Assembly: GCA_029559915.1 (NCBI GenBank)
Contig: JAKPZU010000203.1
Coordinates: forward strand, 1-48,995
Direction of reading: 5' to 3'
From: Bacillota bacterium
GTDB lineage: Bacteria; Bacillota_I; Bacilli_A; Izemoplasmatales; Hujiaoplasmataceae
DNA: 48,995 bases
Of this stretch, positions 26,614 through 36,056 are shown one piece after another. A model generated the notes under the pieces. It saw nothing but the letters and a program-made list of their open reading frames with translations. It searched no databases and had not been told where the DNA came from. A program made the position numbers and the translations under genes. Position 1 is the stretch's first letter. Every line of letters starts with the position of its first letter.

Positions 26614-29094
26614 CTAGTTATCGTTTTTACCATGGCAATATTTATATTTTTTCCCACTGCCACACGGGCATGGATCGTTGCGTCCAACTTTAGTTTGAAC
26701 GGTTCTGGGTTTGCGTTTTACCTCAGTGTCTTCTTTTCCCGAATAGGTACTGACTGGTTTAGCTACTTGAACTCTTTCGGTATTTTGTCTGACCTGAGCT
26801 TTGAGAACATATCTGGTAACGTCATCCTGAATATTTTGAATCATGGTTTCAAACATGTTAAATCCAATTTCCTGATATTCACGGAAAGGATTGATTTGTC
26901 CATAGCTTTGGAGAGTCACAGCTTGTCTTAATTCACTCATCGAGTCGATGTGTTGAACCCAGTAAGTATCAACAACTCTTAAGGTAATGGCTTTTAAAAA
27001 GTCATTGTATGGTTTTTCACCCGCTAAAGTCTTTTTGCTTTCCACGTCTTTTTTATAAGTTGACAATACATATTCCAAAGGATTATTTTCTGTTTTCAAA
27101 ATTTCTTTATCAATGGAATTGATGACGAAAAATTTATTCAAGGCAGTGTAGAGATCTTCAATGTTTTCGTGAGATTTTACGGTTCTCGTCAAAGAATCTT
27201 CAATCATGCCGTTGATGATGTGTTCGATATTGTCAAGAAATAAAACGTCTGTTCTTTGCGAGTAGATTATTTCACGTTGTTTTCTTAAAACTTCGTCATA
27301 TTGCAAAACTGTTTTACGACGGTCAAAGTTAGAGCCTTCAATTTGGGTTTGAGCTCTTTGAACCATTTTTGAAAACATCTTGAAGTCTAATGGAAGTTCT
27401 GTATCTGAACCCTTTTGGGATGTAATCATAGAAATCATCGACTTAAATCTATTACCGCCGAAACGGCGCAATAAATCGTCATCTGCCGAGAGAAAGAAAC
27501 GAGAATAGCCAGGGTCTCCCTGACGTCCGGAACGACCGCGCAACTGATTATCTATTCGGCGCGATTCATGTCTTTCAGTCCCTATAACTGCCAAGCCGCC
27601 AAGTTCTTTTACGCCTTCGCCAAGTTTGATATCGGTACCTCTACCAGCCATGTTTGTGGCGATGGTTACAGCATACTTTTGACCTGCATTAGCAACGATT
27701 TCAGCTTCTCGTTCATGTTGCTTGGCGTTTAACACATTATGTTTTACACCATTTTTCTTAAGTAACGAAGACAATAATTCCGAACTTTCAATGGAAATGG
27801 TGCCAACAAGCATTGGTTGACCCAAGTGGTAGCGTCTAGTAATCTCTTCAGCCAGCGCCTGATATTTGCCTTTCATGGTAGCGAAAATCAAGTCGTTGTC
27901 ATCGATTCTCACTACTGGACGATTCGTAGGAATTTCCACAACAAGCATATTGTAGATATTGCGGAATTCTTCTTCTTCGGTCTTTGCTGTACCGGTCATA
28001 CCGGCTAACTTTTGATACATTCTAAAGAAGTTCTGGAAAGTTATGGTAGCTAGTGTTGTAGTTTCTTTCTTGATTTCTACTGCTTCTTTAGCTTCTAAAG
28101 CTTGATGCAGGCCTTCAGAGAATTGACGACCATGCATCAAACGGCCAGTAAATGGATCAACAATAATGACTTTACCATCTTGAACAACGTAGTCAATGTC
28201 TCTGGACATAATATAATTGGCTCTTAGAGCATTATTGATATGATGCAATAAAACGACATTATTGACGTCATAGAGATTTTCTAGATTAAAGAATTTTTCA
28301 GCGTGATGAATACCAGTTTCCGTCAAGGTTATGGTTTTGTCCTTGATATCCAAATCATATTCTTCGTCAGTTAAGCTGATGACGAAATAATTGGCTTGCC
28401 GATATAAATCTTGTGTGTTTTTCGCACCACCGGAAATAATTAGCGGGGTTCTGGCTTCATCGATTAAGATTGAGTCAACTTCATCGATGATGGCAAAATT
28501 GAGTTTTCTTTGCACGATTTGTTCTTTATAAATAACCATGTGATCCCGCAAATAATCAAAACCCAGTTCGTTATTGGTTGAATACAAGATATCGCAGTTA
28601 TACATTTCACGTTTTTCTTCAGAACTTAACTCTCTAGTGTTTAAACCGACAGTGAGTCCCAAGAATTTGAATAAGTCGCCGATTTCGCCTTCCGCTTCAC
28701 GTCTGGCTAAATAATCGTTGACGGTAACGATATGGACTCCTTGACCACCTAGTGCATTTAAATAAGCTGGCATTACCGCCGTCAAGGTTTTCCCTTCACC
28801 GGTCTTCATTTCTGCGATATTGCCTTCATGAATGACAATCGCACCCATGACTTGAACTTTAAAAGGAGTCATTTTCAAGACTCTGGTCGAAGCTTCTCTA
28901 ACCGTTGCATAAGCATCCACTAAAATGTCGTCAAGGGTTTTGCCTTCATTCAACAAACCTTTAAACTCCAAGGTTTTCGCTTGCAGTTCACTATCGGTTA
29001 AAGCTTTATATTCATTTTCTTTATCAAGAACCGTCTGAGCCATTTTTTCCAAACGTTTCAGGGTCTTTTTATTGGAATTTAAAAAATCAAACAA
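26614..29094 (-). CDS. secA: Protein translocase ATPase SecA
   Basis: SecA drives preproteins through SecYEG. The protein is about 826 residues. It shows Walker A in MKTGEGKTLTAV, the DEAD-type box VDSILIDEARTP, the second ATPase motif AGRGTDIKLGEGV with QLRGRSGRQGDPG, and a C-terminal zinc-binding tail NDPCPCGSGKKYKYCHG. I choose TTG at 29092-29094 as start: GAGGTGAT lies 6 bases upstream and the product then begins MFDFLNSNKK like other SecA proteins. An in-frame GTG at 29103 is inside the ribosome binding site. It heads an operon running through prfB, recX, glgB, glgC and glgDA. Confidence 0.97.
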   Translation of the reverse strand: MFDFLNSNKKTLKRLEKMAQTVLDKENEYKALTDSELQAKTLEFKGLLNEGKTLDDILVDAYATVREASTRVLKMTPFKVQVMGAIVIHEGNIAEMKTGEGKTLTAVMPAYLNALGGQGVHIVTVNDYLARREAEGEIGDLFKFLGLTVGLNTRELSSEEKREMYNCDILYSTNNELGFDYLRDHMVIYKEQIVQRKLNFAIIDEVDSILIDEARTPLIISGGAKNTQDLYRQANYFVISLTDEEYDLDIKDKTITLTETGIHHAEKFFNLENLYDVNNVVLLHHINNALRANYIMSRDIDYVVQDGKVIIVDPFTGRLMHGRQFSEGLHQALEAKEAVEIKKETTTLATITFQNFFRMYQKLAGMTGTAKTEEEEFRNIYNMLVVEIPTNRPVVRIDDNDLIFATMKGKYQALAEEITRRYHLGQPMLVGTISIESSELLSSLLKKNGVKHNVLNAKQHEREAEIVANAGQKYAVTIATNMAGRGTDIKLGEGVKELGGLAVIGTERHESRRIDNQLRGRSGRQGDPGYSRFFLSADDDLLRRFGGNRFKSMISMITSQKGSDTELPLDFKMFSKMVQRAQTQIEGSNFDRRKTVLQYDEVLRKQREIIYSQRTDVLFLDNIEHIINGMIEDSLTRTVKSHENIEDLYTALNKFFVINSIDKEILKTENNPLEYVLSTYKKDVESKKTLAGEKPYNDFLKAITLRVVDTYWVQHIDSMSELRQAVTLQSYGQINPFREYQEIGFNMFETMIQNIQDDVTRYVLKAQVRQNTERVQVAKPVSTYSGKEDTEVKRKPRTVQTKVGRNDPCPCGSGKKYKYCHGKNDN

Positions 29095-29123
29095 CTTGAT
29101 CACCTCTTCATCTATACCTTATA

Positions 29124-29152
29124 ATCATATCATTTTATCGCTACTTATTCAA
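29124..29152 (-). promoter_or_regulatory. Promoter of secA and the downstream glg genes
   Basis: On the minus strand TTGAAT (29147-29152) and TATGAT (29124-29129) are 17 bases apart, about 30 bases before the secA start. I see no other convincing promoter until glgP. Confidence 0.6.
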
Positions 29153-29187
29153 TAAATTATACTTTATCAAAAAAAGATTTTAGGGTT

Positions 29188-29224
29188 TAAATAAAAATAA
29201 AGCACTGAGAATTTCTCTCAATGC
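29188..29224 (-). terminator. Intrinsic terminator of proS
   Basis: On the minus strand GCATTGAG pairs with CTCAGTGC (29217-29224 with 29202-29209) and is followed by TTTATTTTTATTT. It lies directly after the proS stop codon. Confidence 0.75.
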
Positions 29225-29232
29225 CTGTTATT

Positions 29233-30669
29233 TTAATATGCTTTGGCGAAATATACCAAATGTTTAGCTTTTTCACCACAAACAGGGCAAGTATCACCAA
29301 TTGTTTCCTTAGAGAGAGGCATGCATCTTGAGGTTGCTTGAGTTTCTTCTTTTACTTTGTCTTCGCAAGCTCTTTTGCCACACCACATCATTTTAACATA
29401 GCCTTGTTTTTCAGAAATTATCTTCTTGAATTCTTCATACGAATTGGTTTCTCTGGTATTGCTAGTTACATTTTCTAAAGCTCTGTCATACATTGCTTGA
29501 TGAATGTCATGCAAGATAGATGGTAATTTTTCAATTAAGTCGTCTAAATCGATTATCATTTTTTCACGATTATAACGTTTCACTAAGACACATTGGTTGT
29601 TGCTAATATCTCTTGGGCCGATCTCGATACGAACTGGTATACCCTTCATCTCTGATTCGGAGAATTTCCAGCCAGGAGTCTTGTCGGAATCGTCGATTGC
29701 TACTCGGATATGATGCTCTTCCAGCAATGATTTCAATTCATGTGCTTTTTCTAAAACACCTTCTACATGTTGCATAACTGGAATGATATTAACTTGAATT
29801 GGCGCTAAATATGGAGGTAGAACCAAACCAGAATCATCGCCATGAACCATGATTACTGCACCAATCAATCTAGTGGATACTCCCCATGATGTTTGATGAA
29901 CGTATTTTACTTCACCATCTTTATCTTGGAAATTGATGTTGAAAGCTTCTGCGAATCCTGTACCGAAATAATGAGTTGTTCCACTTTGAAGGGCTTTGCC
30001 ATCATGCATTAATGCTTCGATGCTATAAGTGTCAACGGCACCAGCAAATTTTTCTTTTTCGGTTTTTTGTCCCATAACGAATGGAATCGCCAAAAGATCT
30101 TTACCAAGGGCGTTATACATATTAAGAATGTCCATCGTTTCTTTACGCGCTTCTTTTTCTGAAGCATGGGCAGTATGTCCTTCTTGCCATAAGAATTCTG
30201 ATCCTCTCAAGAAAGGTCTAGTTGTTTTTTCCCATCTTACCACCGAACACCATTGATTATATAGTTTCGGCAAATCACGGTAGGATGAGATTATTTTTTG
30301 ATAATGATTGCAGAACAAAACCTCAGACGTCGGTCTGATAATTAATCTTTCTTGGAGTTCTTCACCGCCACCCACCGTTACAATGGCTGTTTCCGGTGCG
30401 AATCCCTCTACATGTTCTGCTTCTTTCTTAAATAATGATTCCGGTATGACCAATGGCATATAAACATTTTGATGATTGGTTTTCTTGAACTCATTATCCA
30501 AATATTTTTGTATATTTTCCCAGAGTGCATAGCCATAAGGTCGATATATGATAAAGCCTTTAGCATCGGAATAATCCATCAATTCAGCTTTTATGCAAAC
30601 ATCTGTGTACCATCTAGCGAAATCTTCATCTCTTGAAGTAATCGCTTCGACAAATTTTTTCTTTTCCAA
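29233..30669 (-). CDS. proS: Prolyl-tRNA synthetase, archaeal/eukaryotic-like type 3
   Basis: ProRS charges tRNA-Pro with proline. The 478-residue form lacks the editing insertion of the long bacterial type. It ends with a zinc-binding-type domain ([26 protein letters not shown]) and the terminal tyrosine typical of type 3. Class II motifs are visible: [28 protein letters not shown] and the C-terminal anticodon domain. The start is TTG with GAGGTGAT upstream; an ATG 7 bases earlier is in another frame. No T-box leader is present in the short upstream region. Confidence 0.95.
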   Translation of the reverse strand: MEKKKFVEAITSRDEDFARWYTDVCIKAELMDYSDAKGFIIYRPYGYALWENIQKYLDNEFKKTNHQNVYMPLVIPESLFKKEAEHVEGFAPETAIVTVGGGEELQERLIIRPTSEVLFCNHYQKIISSYRDLPKLYNQWCSVVRWEKTTRPFLRGSEFLWQEGHTAHASEKEARKETMDILNMYNALGKDLLAIPFVMGQKTEKEKFAGAVDTYSIEALMHDGKALQSGTTHYFGTGFAEAFNINFQDKDGEVKYVHQTSWGVSTRLIGAVIMVHGDDSGLVLPPYLAPIQVNIIPVMQHVEGVLEKAHELKSLLEEHHIRVAIDDSDKTPGWKFSESEMKGIPVRIEIGPRDISNNQCVLVKRYNREKMIIDLDDLIEKLPSILHDIHQAMYDRALENVTSNTRETNSYEEFKKIISEKQGYVKMMWCGKRACEDKVKEETQATSRCMPLSKETIGDTCPVCGEKAKHLVYFAKAY

Positions 30670-30717
30670 AATACATCACCTCGATAATTCTTATAAATTA
30701 TATCACATGGTTATAAA

Positions 30718-32187
30718 TTAATAAATTGCTTTATTTACAAAATCGATAAAGTCTTGATTAGAGCCATATTTAAAGACATTGCAGTCTTCTAAAACACCCT
30801 CGAAAATTCTGCCGACTTCATTTTTAAGGAATGAATCCCAATCATCTAGTTCTAAATCCTTGATTGAATCAATCCACTCTTGATGTTTTTTAAGTTCTGG
30901 GAAATCATTAATCGAAAGTTTATCTTTAATAACTTGTTTAATCATATCCAATTCCGTTAATAATCTTCCCGGAAGAATTGCCATACCCATGGCTTCTATC
31001 AAGCCGATGTTTTCTTTTTTTATGTGAAAACGGCTTGGGTTAGGATGATACATTCCGTAAGGGAATTCATCATTCGTATAGTTGTTTCTAAAAATCATGT
31101 AGAAATTATAATCAGCACCATCCAATTTCACGATTGGGGTTACTGTATTGTGATCTTCTTTGGTATGAGCGAAGATATTTATGGATTCATTGCTGTATTT
31201 TTGCCAATCGGTAAAAATTTGACTGGCCATATCCAATATTTTGTTCTCATTGTTTCCGATAATTTTTATAGCAGCCATCGGCCAGTCCAAGATTTCAATT
31301 TTTAAGCCTTTACGTTTAAACAACGCCAAAACCTGAGCTTTTTCAATTGGAAAATCATATTTTCCGCCTTGAAAATGATGATGGTTAAGGATTGACCCAC
31401 CTACAATTGGCAACCCAGCATTGGAACCGATGAGATAGTGCGGGAATTTATTGATGAAATCAATCAATTCGTGGAAAGTCTTTGAGTTAACATACATTGG
31501 CGAGTGCTCTTTTCTAAGGACAATCAAGTGTTCGTCAAAATATGCATACGGAGAGTACTGCATACCCCATTGGTCTTTTTCGTGGTCTAGGGTCAGACTT
31601 ATCACTCGATGATTCGATCTTGGAGCTAGAGTTTCCGTCTGGTATAGACCAACATTTTCCATACATAAAGCACAGGCGGGATATTGATCGTTTTCATCGC
31701 GTTTTAATATGATGTCCATCGGATCTTTTTCCGGTTTGGACAGATTGATGGTGATATCCAGTGGAGCGTATTTACCTTGATATTTATAGCGAACATTAAG
31801 TTTATTGCGTTCTGTTTTTATATAGTTTGTCGCAACTGATAAATTATGGAAAAAAGTCGTTGCGGTTTTTGGACCGGTTTTGTAATGAGTATAGAAAATA
31901 CGAGAAAGTTCACTTGGTCTTGGCAAAAGGCAATCAACAATTTGTGCTTCAAAAGCGTCTTTTGTACTGATAGTTTTTGATGTGAGAACTCCAGTTTCAA
32001 TAGCAAAATCGATGAAGTCATCGATTAAGTTTGAAAAAGCGATTTCAGGCAAATCATCCAATCTCTTAAAGGTTGTTAGATGTAATAGTTTCAAAATACG
32101 ATTTTGGGCATAAAAAACATCATCCTGCTGGAGAAAGTTGTTTTTTAAGCCGTAATCTAGCAATTGATTGATTCTTTCATTAATCAT
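30718..32187 (-). CDS. galT: UDP-glucose--hexose-1-phosphate uridylyltransferase (type 2 GalT)
   Basis: GalT exchanges UDP between glucose-1-phosphate and galactose-1-phosphate in the Leloir pathway. The 489-residue protein is of the long Firmicutes type. LTLDHEKDQWGMQYSPY lies in the N-terminal half and the catalytic region GGSILNHHHFQGGKYDFP contains the His-rich motif. Start ATG 32185-32187 has GGGGAGG 6 bases upstream. The open frame continues upstream into galE, but that part is not real coding. It overlaps galE by 8 bases. No galK is in the window. Confidence 0.94.
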   Translation of the reverse strand: MINERINQLLDYGLKNNFLQQDDVFYAQNRILKLLHLTTFKRLDDLPEIAFSNLIDDFIDFAIETGVLTSKTISTKDAFEAQIVDCLLPRPSELSRIFYTHYKTGPKTATTFFHNLSVATNYIKTERNKLNVRYKYQGKYAPLDITINLSKPEKDPMDIILKRDENDQYPACALCMENVGLYQTETLAPRSNHRVISLTLDHEKDQWGMQYSPYAYFDEHLIVLRKEHSPMYVNSKTFHELIDFINKFPHYLIGSNAGLPIVGGSILNHHHFQGGKYDFPIEKAQVLALFKRKGLKIEILDWPMAAIKIIGNNENKILDMASQIFTDWQKYSNESINIFAHTKEDHNTVTPIVKLDGADYNFYMIFRNNYTNDEFPYGMYHPNPSRFHIKKENIGLIEAMGMAILPGRLLTELDMIKQVIKDKLSINDFPELKKHQEWIDSIKDLELDDWDSFLKNEVGRIFEGVLEDCNVFKYGSNQDFIDFVNKAIY

Positions 32188-33178
32188 TTTCGTCCTCCCC
32201 ATAACCATTTGGGTGTTTTTGATGAAATTGCCAAGCAGTGGAAATAATTTGCTTAATGTCTCTTTTGATTTCCCAACGCAAAACTTCCTTAGCTTTCTGA
32301 TTACTGGCAATGAGCATATCAGGATCACCAGGTCTTCTATCACCGATAACGACAGGTATTGGTTTTTCAGTCACCTTTTTGGCCGTATTTAAGATTTCTA
32401 AATTAGAATAACCAGTTTGGCTGCCTAAATTGAAAATATTTGATTCGTTACCTTTATTTAAGTAATCCAAAGCCAAAAGATGAGCTTCAGTTAAATCTTC
32501 AACATGAATGTAATCCCGGATGCAAGTGCCGTCTTTTGTCTTGTAATCATCGCCAAAAATGGTCAATTTATCCCTCTTATTTAGAGGAACTTCTAAAACA
32601 ATCGGGATGAGGTGAGTTTCTGGATTATGAACTTCACCGATAGTTCCGTCCGAGGCCGCTCCGGCAACATTAAAATAACGGAGGCTGACATATTTTATCC
32701 CATATGCCAAATCGGACCATTTAAAAATTTTTTCCATAAAGAGTTTACTCTCGCCATAAGGGTTAGTTGGCTCTGTAGAATAATCCTCGGTTATTGGCAT
32801 TTTATCATGAGAACCATAGACTGCAGCTGTTGAAGAAAAGACAATTTTCTTGATATTGTGTTTCGCCATGGCTTCGACCAATCTGATGGCGCCAATGACA
32901 TTATTATCAAAGTATTTTAACGGATCCTTCATCGATTCTCCAACCAAACTGAAAGCGCAAAAATGGACGCAAGCATCGATTTTTTCTTTTTTAAAAACAT
33001 TATCAATAAACTTTTCATCGCGTACATCGCCCTGATAGAATTTAATGTTTTGTGGTAGTGATTTTTTATGGCCTGTGGATAAATTATCTATTACAATAAT
33101 TTGATTATTGGCTTCTAAAGCCTTTTTTACAAAGTGACTACCTATATAACCGGCTCCGCCTAAAACTAAAATATTCAT
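32180..33178 (-). CDS. galE: UDP-glucose 4-epimerase
   Basis: GalE interconverts UDP-galactose and UDP-glucose with bound NAD. The 332-residue short-chain dehydrogenase has the Rossmann motif GGAGYIGSHF at the N-terminus, the serine in FSSTAAVYG and the catalytic tyrosine-lysine pair in NPYGESK. The C-terminal RRPGDPD is typical of GalE. It overlaps rluA upstream by 4 bases (ATGA) and galT downstream by 8, giving a coupled three-gene unit. Confidence 0.96.
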   Translation of the reverse strand: MNILVLGGAGYIGSHFVKKALEANNQIIVIDNLSTGHKKSLPQNIKFYQGDVRDEKFIDNVFKKEKIDACVHFCAFSLVGESMKDPLKYFDNNVIGAIRLVEAMAKHNIKKIVFSSTAAVYGSHDKMPITEDYSTEPTNPYGESKLFMEKIFKWSDLAYGIKYVSLRYFNVAGAASDGTIGEVHNPETHLIPIVLEVPLNKRDKLTIFGDDYKTKDGTCIRDYIHVEDLTEAHLLALDYLNKGNESNIFNLGSQTGYSNLEILNTAKKVTEKPIPVVIGDRRPGDPDMLIASNQKAKEVLRWEIKRDIKQIISTAWQFHQKHPNGYGEDEND

Positions 33179-33864
33179 TTTTTCACCTCATATTTTTTGA
33201 TGGTATCTTTAAAAAGAGAAAAAGGATTTGTATTAGGGTATAATGTGAAAGTCAATTTTTCTTTTGAAACCGGATGATTAAATCCTAGTCTGTAAGCATA
33301 TAGCCCCAGATCATAACCTATATCTTTTGAGTTATATTTATAGTCATTATAGATAGGATGACCGTAATTTGCAAGTTGACAACGGATTTGATGGAACCTG
33401 CCAGTTTCAAGTTCAATATCGATTAAGGAAAGATTGTTTTCAGTCTTTAAAACCTTGAAGCGAAGAACGCTCTTCTTCCCACTTGATTCATCTTTCACAA
33501 GAGCCATTTTGTTTATTTCGTCCTTATCAAGATAATCAATCAGTTCTATAGTCGAATCTTCTTTTAAAGTTCCACGGACAACTGCCATGTATTTTTTTTC
33601 AAAATCCAAATTCCTGATGTCTTTACTCAATCTGGAAGCTGCTTTTGAGGTCTTGGCAAAAACCATCAAGCCGCCAACATTTGTATCCAACCGGTGAACC
33701 AAACCCAGGAAAACATTTCCTGGTTTTTGGTATTTTTCCTTAAGATAAGCTTTGATAGTATCCATAATGTTTTCCAAGGATAAAGAACCGCTTTGGGATA
33801 ATATCCCAGCCGGTTTTTCTACAACCAATAAGTGATTATCTTCAAAAATAACATTCAAAGTCAT
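33175..33864 (-). CDS. RluA-family pseudouridine synthase
   Basis: It converts uridine to pseudouridine in RNA. The 229-residue protein shows the N-terminal FEDNHLLVVEKPAG, the catalytic aspartate motif LVHRLDTNVGGLMVFAKT and the C-terminal ETGRFHQIRCQLANYGHP. No S4 domain is present, so it is a short RluA type; the target site (23S rRNA or tRNA) cannot be told. The ATG at 33862-33864 with AAGGA upstream is preferred over an in-frame TTG at 33897. It is the first gene of the rluA-galE-galT unit. Confidence 0.92.
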   Translation of the reverse strand: MTLNVIFEDNHLLVVEKPAGILSQSGSLSLENIMDTIKAYLKEKYQKPGNVFLGLVHRLDTNVGGLMVFAKTSKAASRLSKDIRNLDFEKKYMAVVRGTLKEDSTIELIDYLDKDEINKMALVKDESSGKKSVLRFKVLKTENNLSLIDIELETGRFHQIRCQLANYGHPIYNDYKYNSKDIGYDLGLYAYRLGFNHPVSKEKLTFTLYPNTNPFSLFKDTIKKYEVKK

Positions 33865-33914
33865 ATATAATAGTTCCTTAACTAGAGTTACACTCAATAT
33901 TTTATCATATATTA

Positions 33915-33948
33915 AGAAAAAAACTAAGCGGTTAAGAGCTTAGTTTTA
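33915..33948 (-). terminator. Intrinsic terminator of the AspRS gene
   Basis: On the minus strand AAACTAAGC pairs with GCTTAGTTT (33938-33946 with 33921-33929) over an 8-base loop and is followed by T residues. It lies a few bases after the aspS stop. Confidence 0.8.
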
Positions 33949-33952
33949 CTTT

Positions 33953-35272
33953 TTATGGATTTACTCTGTTTGGACCGCGATAAAGGAAGGTAACGTCTCT
34001 AATGCTTTCAACATCGAATAATCTCATCAGGAATCTAGTCAATCCGAAGCCATAACCTCCATGCGGTGGCATGCCAAATCTAAAGAAGTTGAAATAAAAA
34101 TCAAGTGGTTCCAAACCCATGTTCTTTTCCAAAGCTTGCGCTTTCAAGATATCAATGCGATGTTCTCTTTGGGCACCGGTGGTGATTTCTATGCCTTTAT
34201 AAAGCAAATCGAAACTTTTGGTCAGTTTAGTTTTTGGATCAAGCATGTGATAGAAAGGTCTTGCTTGGAAGGGATAATCAATTATGAAAACAAAATCTGA
34301 TTGGAAATTTTTTTTGACAAAAAGACCGATAAGTTCTTCTTCTTTACGGTCGAAATCATGTTCTTTCTCGCCAAAATATTTATAATTTTCTTGAATAATT
34401 CTCTTAGCTTCATAGAAAGGTATTCTTGGAAAATCGTATTCCGCCAACTCAATATCCTTATCGAAAAAGGTTTTGTATTCCTCATTCAAATCATTATGGA
34501 GTTTCCTCATTACTTCTTTGATTTTAGCTTCTTCAGCGTCCATTACTTCATGGTGAGACTTAATCCAAGACATTTCAATGTCAACGGAAGTAAACTCAGT
34601 AGCGTGGTACGCAGTATGAGAGTTTTCCGCTCTAAACACCGGACCGATTTCAAAAACATTGTTAAATCCGGCAGCCATTGCCATTTGTTTATAGAACTGC
34701 GGAGATTGCGCTAAATATACTTTTCTGCCAAAATAGTCCAAAGAGAAAACTTCTGCGCCTGATTCTGAAGCAGTTCCCAATATTTTTGGTGAATGGATTT
34801 CAATAAAATTATTTCTTATCCAGTATTCTCTCATAGCCATTTCTGCTAAAGTTTGGCCTTTGAATATTAAATAATTCTTGTCTAAACGCAAGTCTAAGAA
34901 ACGATTGTCCAGACGTAATTCCTGATTGGATTTATTGGTATAATCCAAGATATCGATTGGTAATTCTTCTTCGCTTTTTGAAGTAATCTCAAGTAATGAA
35001 GGAATAAATTCCATTCCTCTTAATTTGACTTTATCTTGTTTATAAATTATACCTTTGGCCAAGACGGTACTTTCTTTAGTCAGTGATGATATGATTTCGT
35101 TAATATGTTGATTCTTCTCATTCTTTTCAATTGTCATTTGTACTTTCGAACTAGAATCTCTAAGAACCACAAATTGAACGTATTGAAGATCCCTAATCTT
35201 ATCGACAAAACCTTGGATTTCTATTTCCTGACCAAAATAATACTCTAAATTTTTAAATAATATCTTCCCCAT
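33953..35272 (-). CDS. aspS: Aspartyl-tRNA synthetase, archaeal-type, probably non-discriminating
   Basis: It charges aspartate onto tRNA-Asp and, if non-discriminating, onto tRNA-Asn. The 439-residue protein has the OB-fold anticodon domain (about 1-105) and a class II core without the GAD insertion of bacterial AspRS. Diagnostic motifs: LAQSPQFYKQMAMA, FEIGPVFRAENSHTAYHATEFTSVDIEM and motif 3 GYGFGLTRFLMRLFD. These match archaeal/eukaryotic AspRS rather than AsnRS. The ATG at 35270-35272 with GAGG upstream is chosen over an earlier ATG. A gatCAB amidotransferase would be expected elsewhere if tRNA-Asn is used. Confidence 0.87.
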   Translation of the reverse strand: MGKILFKNLEYYFGQEIEIQGFVDKIRDLQYVQFVVLRDSSSKVQMTIEKNEKNQHINEIISSLTKESTVLAKGIIYKQDKVKLRGMEFIPSLLEITSKSEEELPIDILDYTNKSNQELRLDNRFLDLRLDKNYLIFKGQTLAEMAMREYWIRNNFIEIHSPKILGTASESGAEVFSLDYFGRKVYLAQSPQFYKQMAMAAGFNNVFEIGPVFRAENSHTAYHATEFTSVDIEMSWIKSHHEVMDAEEAKIKEVMRKLHNDLNEEYKTFFDKDIELAEYDFPRIPFYEAKRIIQENYKYFGEKEHDFDRKEEELIGLFVKKNFQSDFVFIIDYPFQARPFYHMLDPKTKLTKSFDLLYKGIEITTGAQREHRIDILKAQALEKNMGLEPLDFYFNFFRFGMPPHGGYGFGLTRFLMRLFDVESIRDVTFLYRGPNRVNP

Positions 35273-35307
35273 ATAAACCTCTTTTTTTCTATTAAACAAT
35301 TGTATAA

Positions 35308-35336
35308 ATTATAGCATAATCTTCAATCTTATTCAA
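35308..35336 (-). promoter_or_regulatory. Promoter of aspS
   Basis: On the minus strand TTGAAT (35331-35336) and TATAAT (35308-35313) are 17 bases apart, with TGC directly before the -10 box. Confidence 0.75.
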
Positions 35337-35366
35337 TTAAACTTTATTTATTTTTTAGAGCAAAAA

Positions 35367-35405
35367 TAAACAAATATTTTTTATTTGCGTTATAATATTT
35401 GTTTA
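35367..35405. promoter_or_regulatory. 12-bp inverted repeat over the promoter of the B12-domain operon
   Basis: TAAACAAATATT (35367-35378) and its exact complement AATATTTGTTTA (35394-35405) flank 15 bases. The right arm overlaps the -10 box TATAAT (35391-35396) of the plus-strand operon and ends just before the ribosome binding site. A repressor bound here would block RNA polymerase. The likely transcription start lies in the right arm, so an RNA hairpin cannot form. Confidence 0.5.
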
Positions 35406-35420
35406 GGAGGATGAACAAAT

Positions 35421-36056
35421 ATGAGAGATAATCAATACTTAAATTTTATAAAAAAACTAGACGATGAATTGAAGGATGAGTGCGTCTTGTTTATTCTCGA
35501 CCTTTTGGAGAAAGGTGTTTCAATTAAGGAAGTTTATGAGGGGTATATTATACCCGCTTTGGCTGAATACGAATGCAACTCAGAGGTCGAGGAAATTTGT
35601 ATATGGAAAGAACATGCTAGGACTTCAATTATCAGGACAATTCTTGAAGCCACTTATCCGTATCTTATCAAGCAGAAAAAAGAAACAATTAATAAGAGCG
35701 TTATCGTAGCTTGTCCACAACTTGAGTACCATGAAATTGGTGCGATATTAGCTACCAACTTCTTTGCTTTAGAAGGATTTGAGGCAAAATACATTGGTGC
35801 TAATACACCAAGCGAACAAATTTTTTCTGCGGTAAAAATTATAAAACCGGATTTTGTAGCTTTAAGCATTACAAACTATTTCAATATAGTATATGTAAAA
35901 AAACTTACGGAAAAATTAAAAGAATCATATCCTGAAGTCAAGATAATACTCGGTGGTCAAGCAACGAGAAATGAAGATACCCTAAAACAACTTCAATATG
36001 ATTACATAATCGAAAACCACGAAGATATTGTTAAATTCAAGGAGGGCTTGAAATGA
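35421..36056 (+). CDS. Stand-alone cobalamin-binding-domain protein
   Basis: The 211-residue protein has a helical cap (about 1-90) and a Rossmann-like B12-binding domain (about 93-205). The cobalt-ligating histidine motif reads EYHEIGAI (usual form Asp or Glu-x-His-x-x-Gly), followed by GFEAKYIGANTP, the SIT loop and GGQATRNE. The cap has KEHARTSII, like the Glu-His of CarH-type light sensors, but lacks the tryptophan expected 11 residues before it. There is no helix-turn-helix and no methyltransferase domain. It overlaps the ABC permease gene by 4 bases, so it probably senses or delivers something for that transporter. Confidence 0.8.
   Translation: MRDNQYLNFIKKLDDELKDECVLFILDLLEKGVSIKEVYEGYIIPALAEYECNSEVEEICIWKEHARTSIIRTILEATYPYLIKQKKETINKSVIVACPQLEYHEIGAILATNFFALEGFEAKYIGANTPSEQIFSAVKIIKPDFVALSITNYFNIVYVKKLTEKLKESYPEVKIILGGQATRNEDTLKQLQYDYIIENHEDIVKFKEGLK

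Noticed and set aside
32188-32343. Longer galT with 52 extra N-terminal residues
   Set aside because: The extension lies inside galE, and the ATG at 32187 has an excellent ribosome binding site and matches the family start.
34301-34714. A 137-codon open frame opposite aspS, and similar long frames opposite rnr, plsX and recG
   Set aside because: They lie wholly antisense to well-recognised genes, lack ribosome binding sites and show no family motifs.
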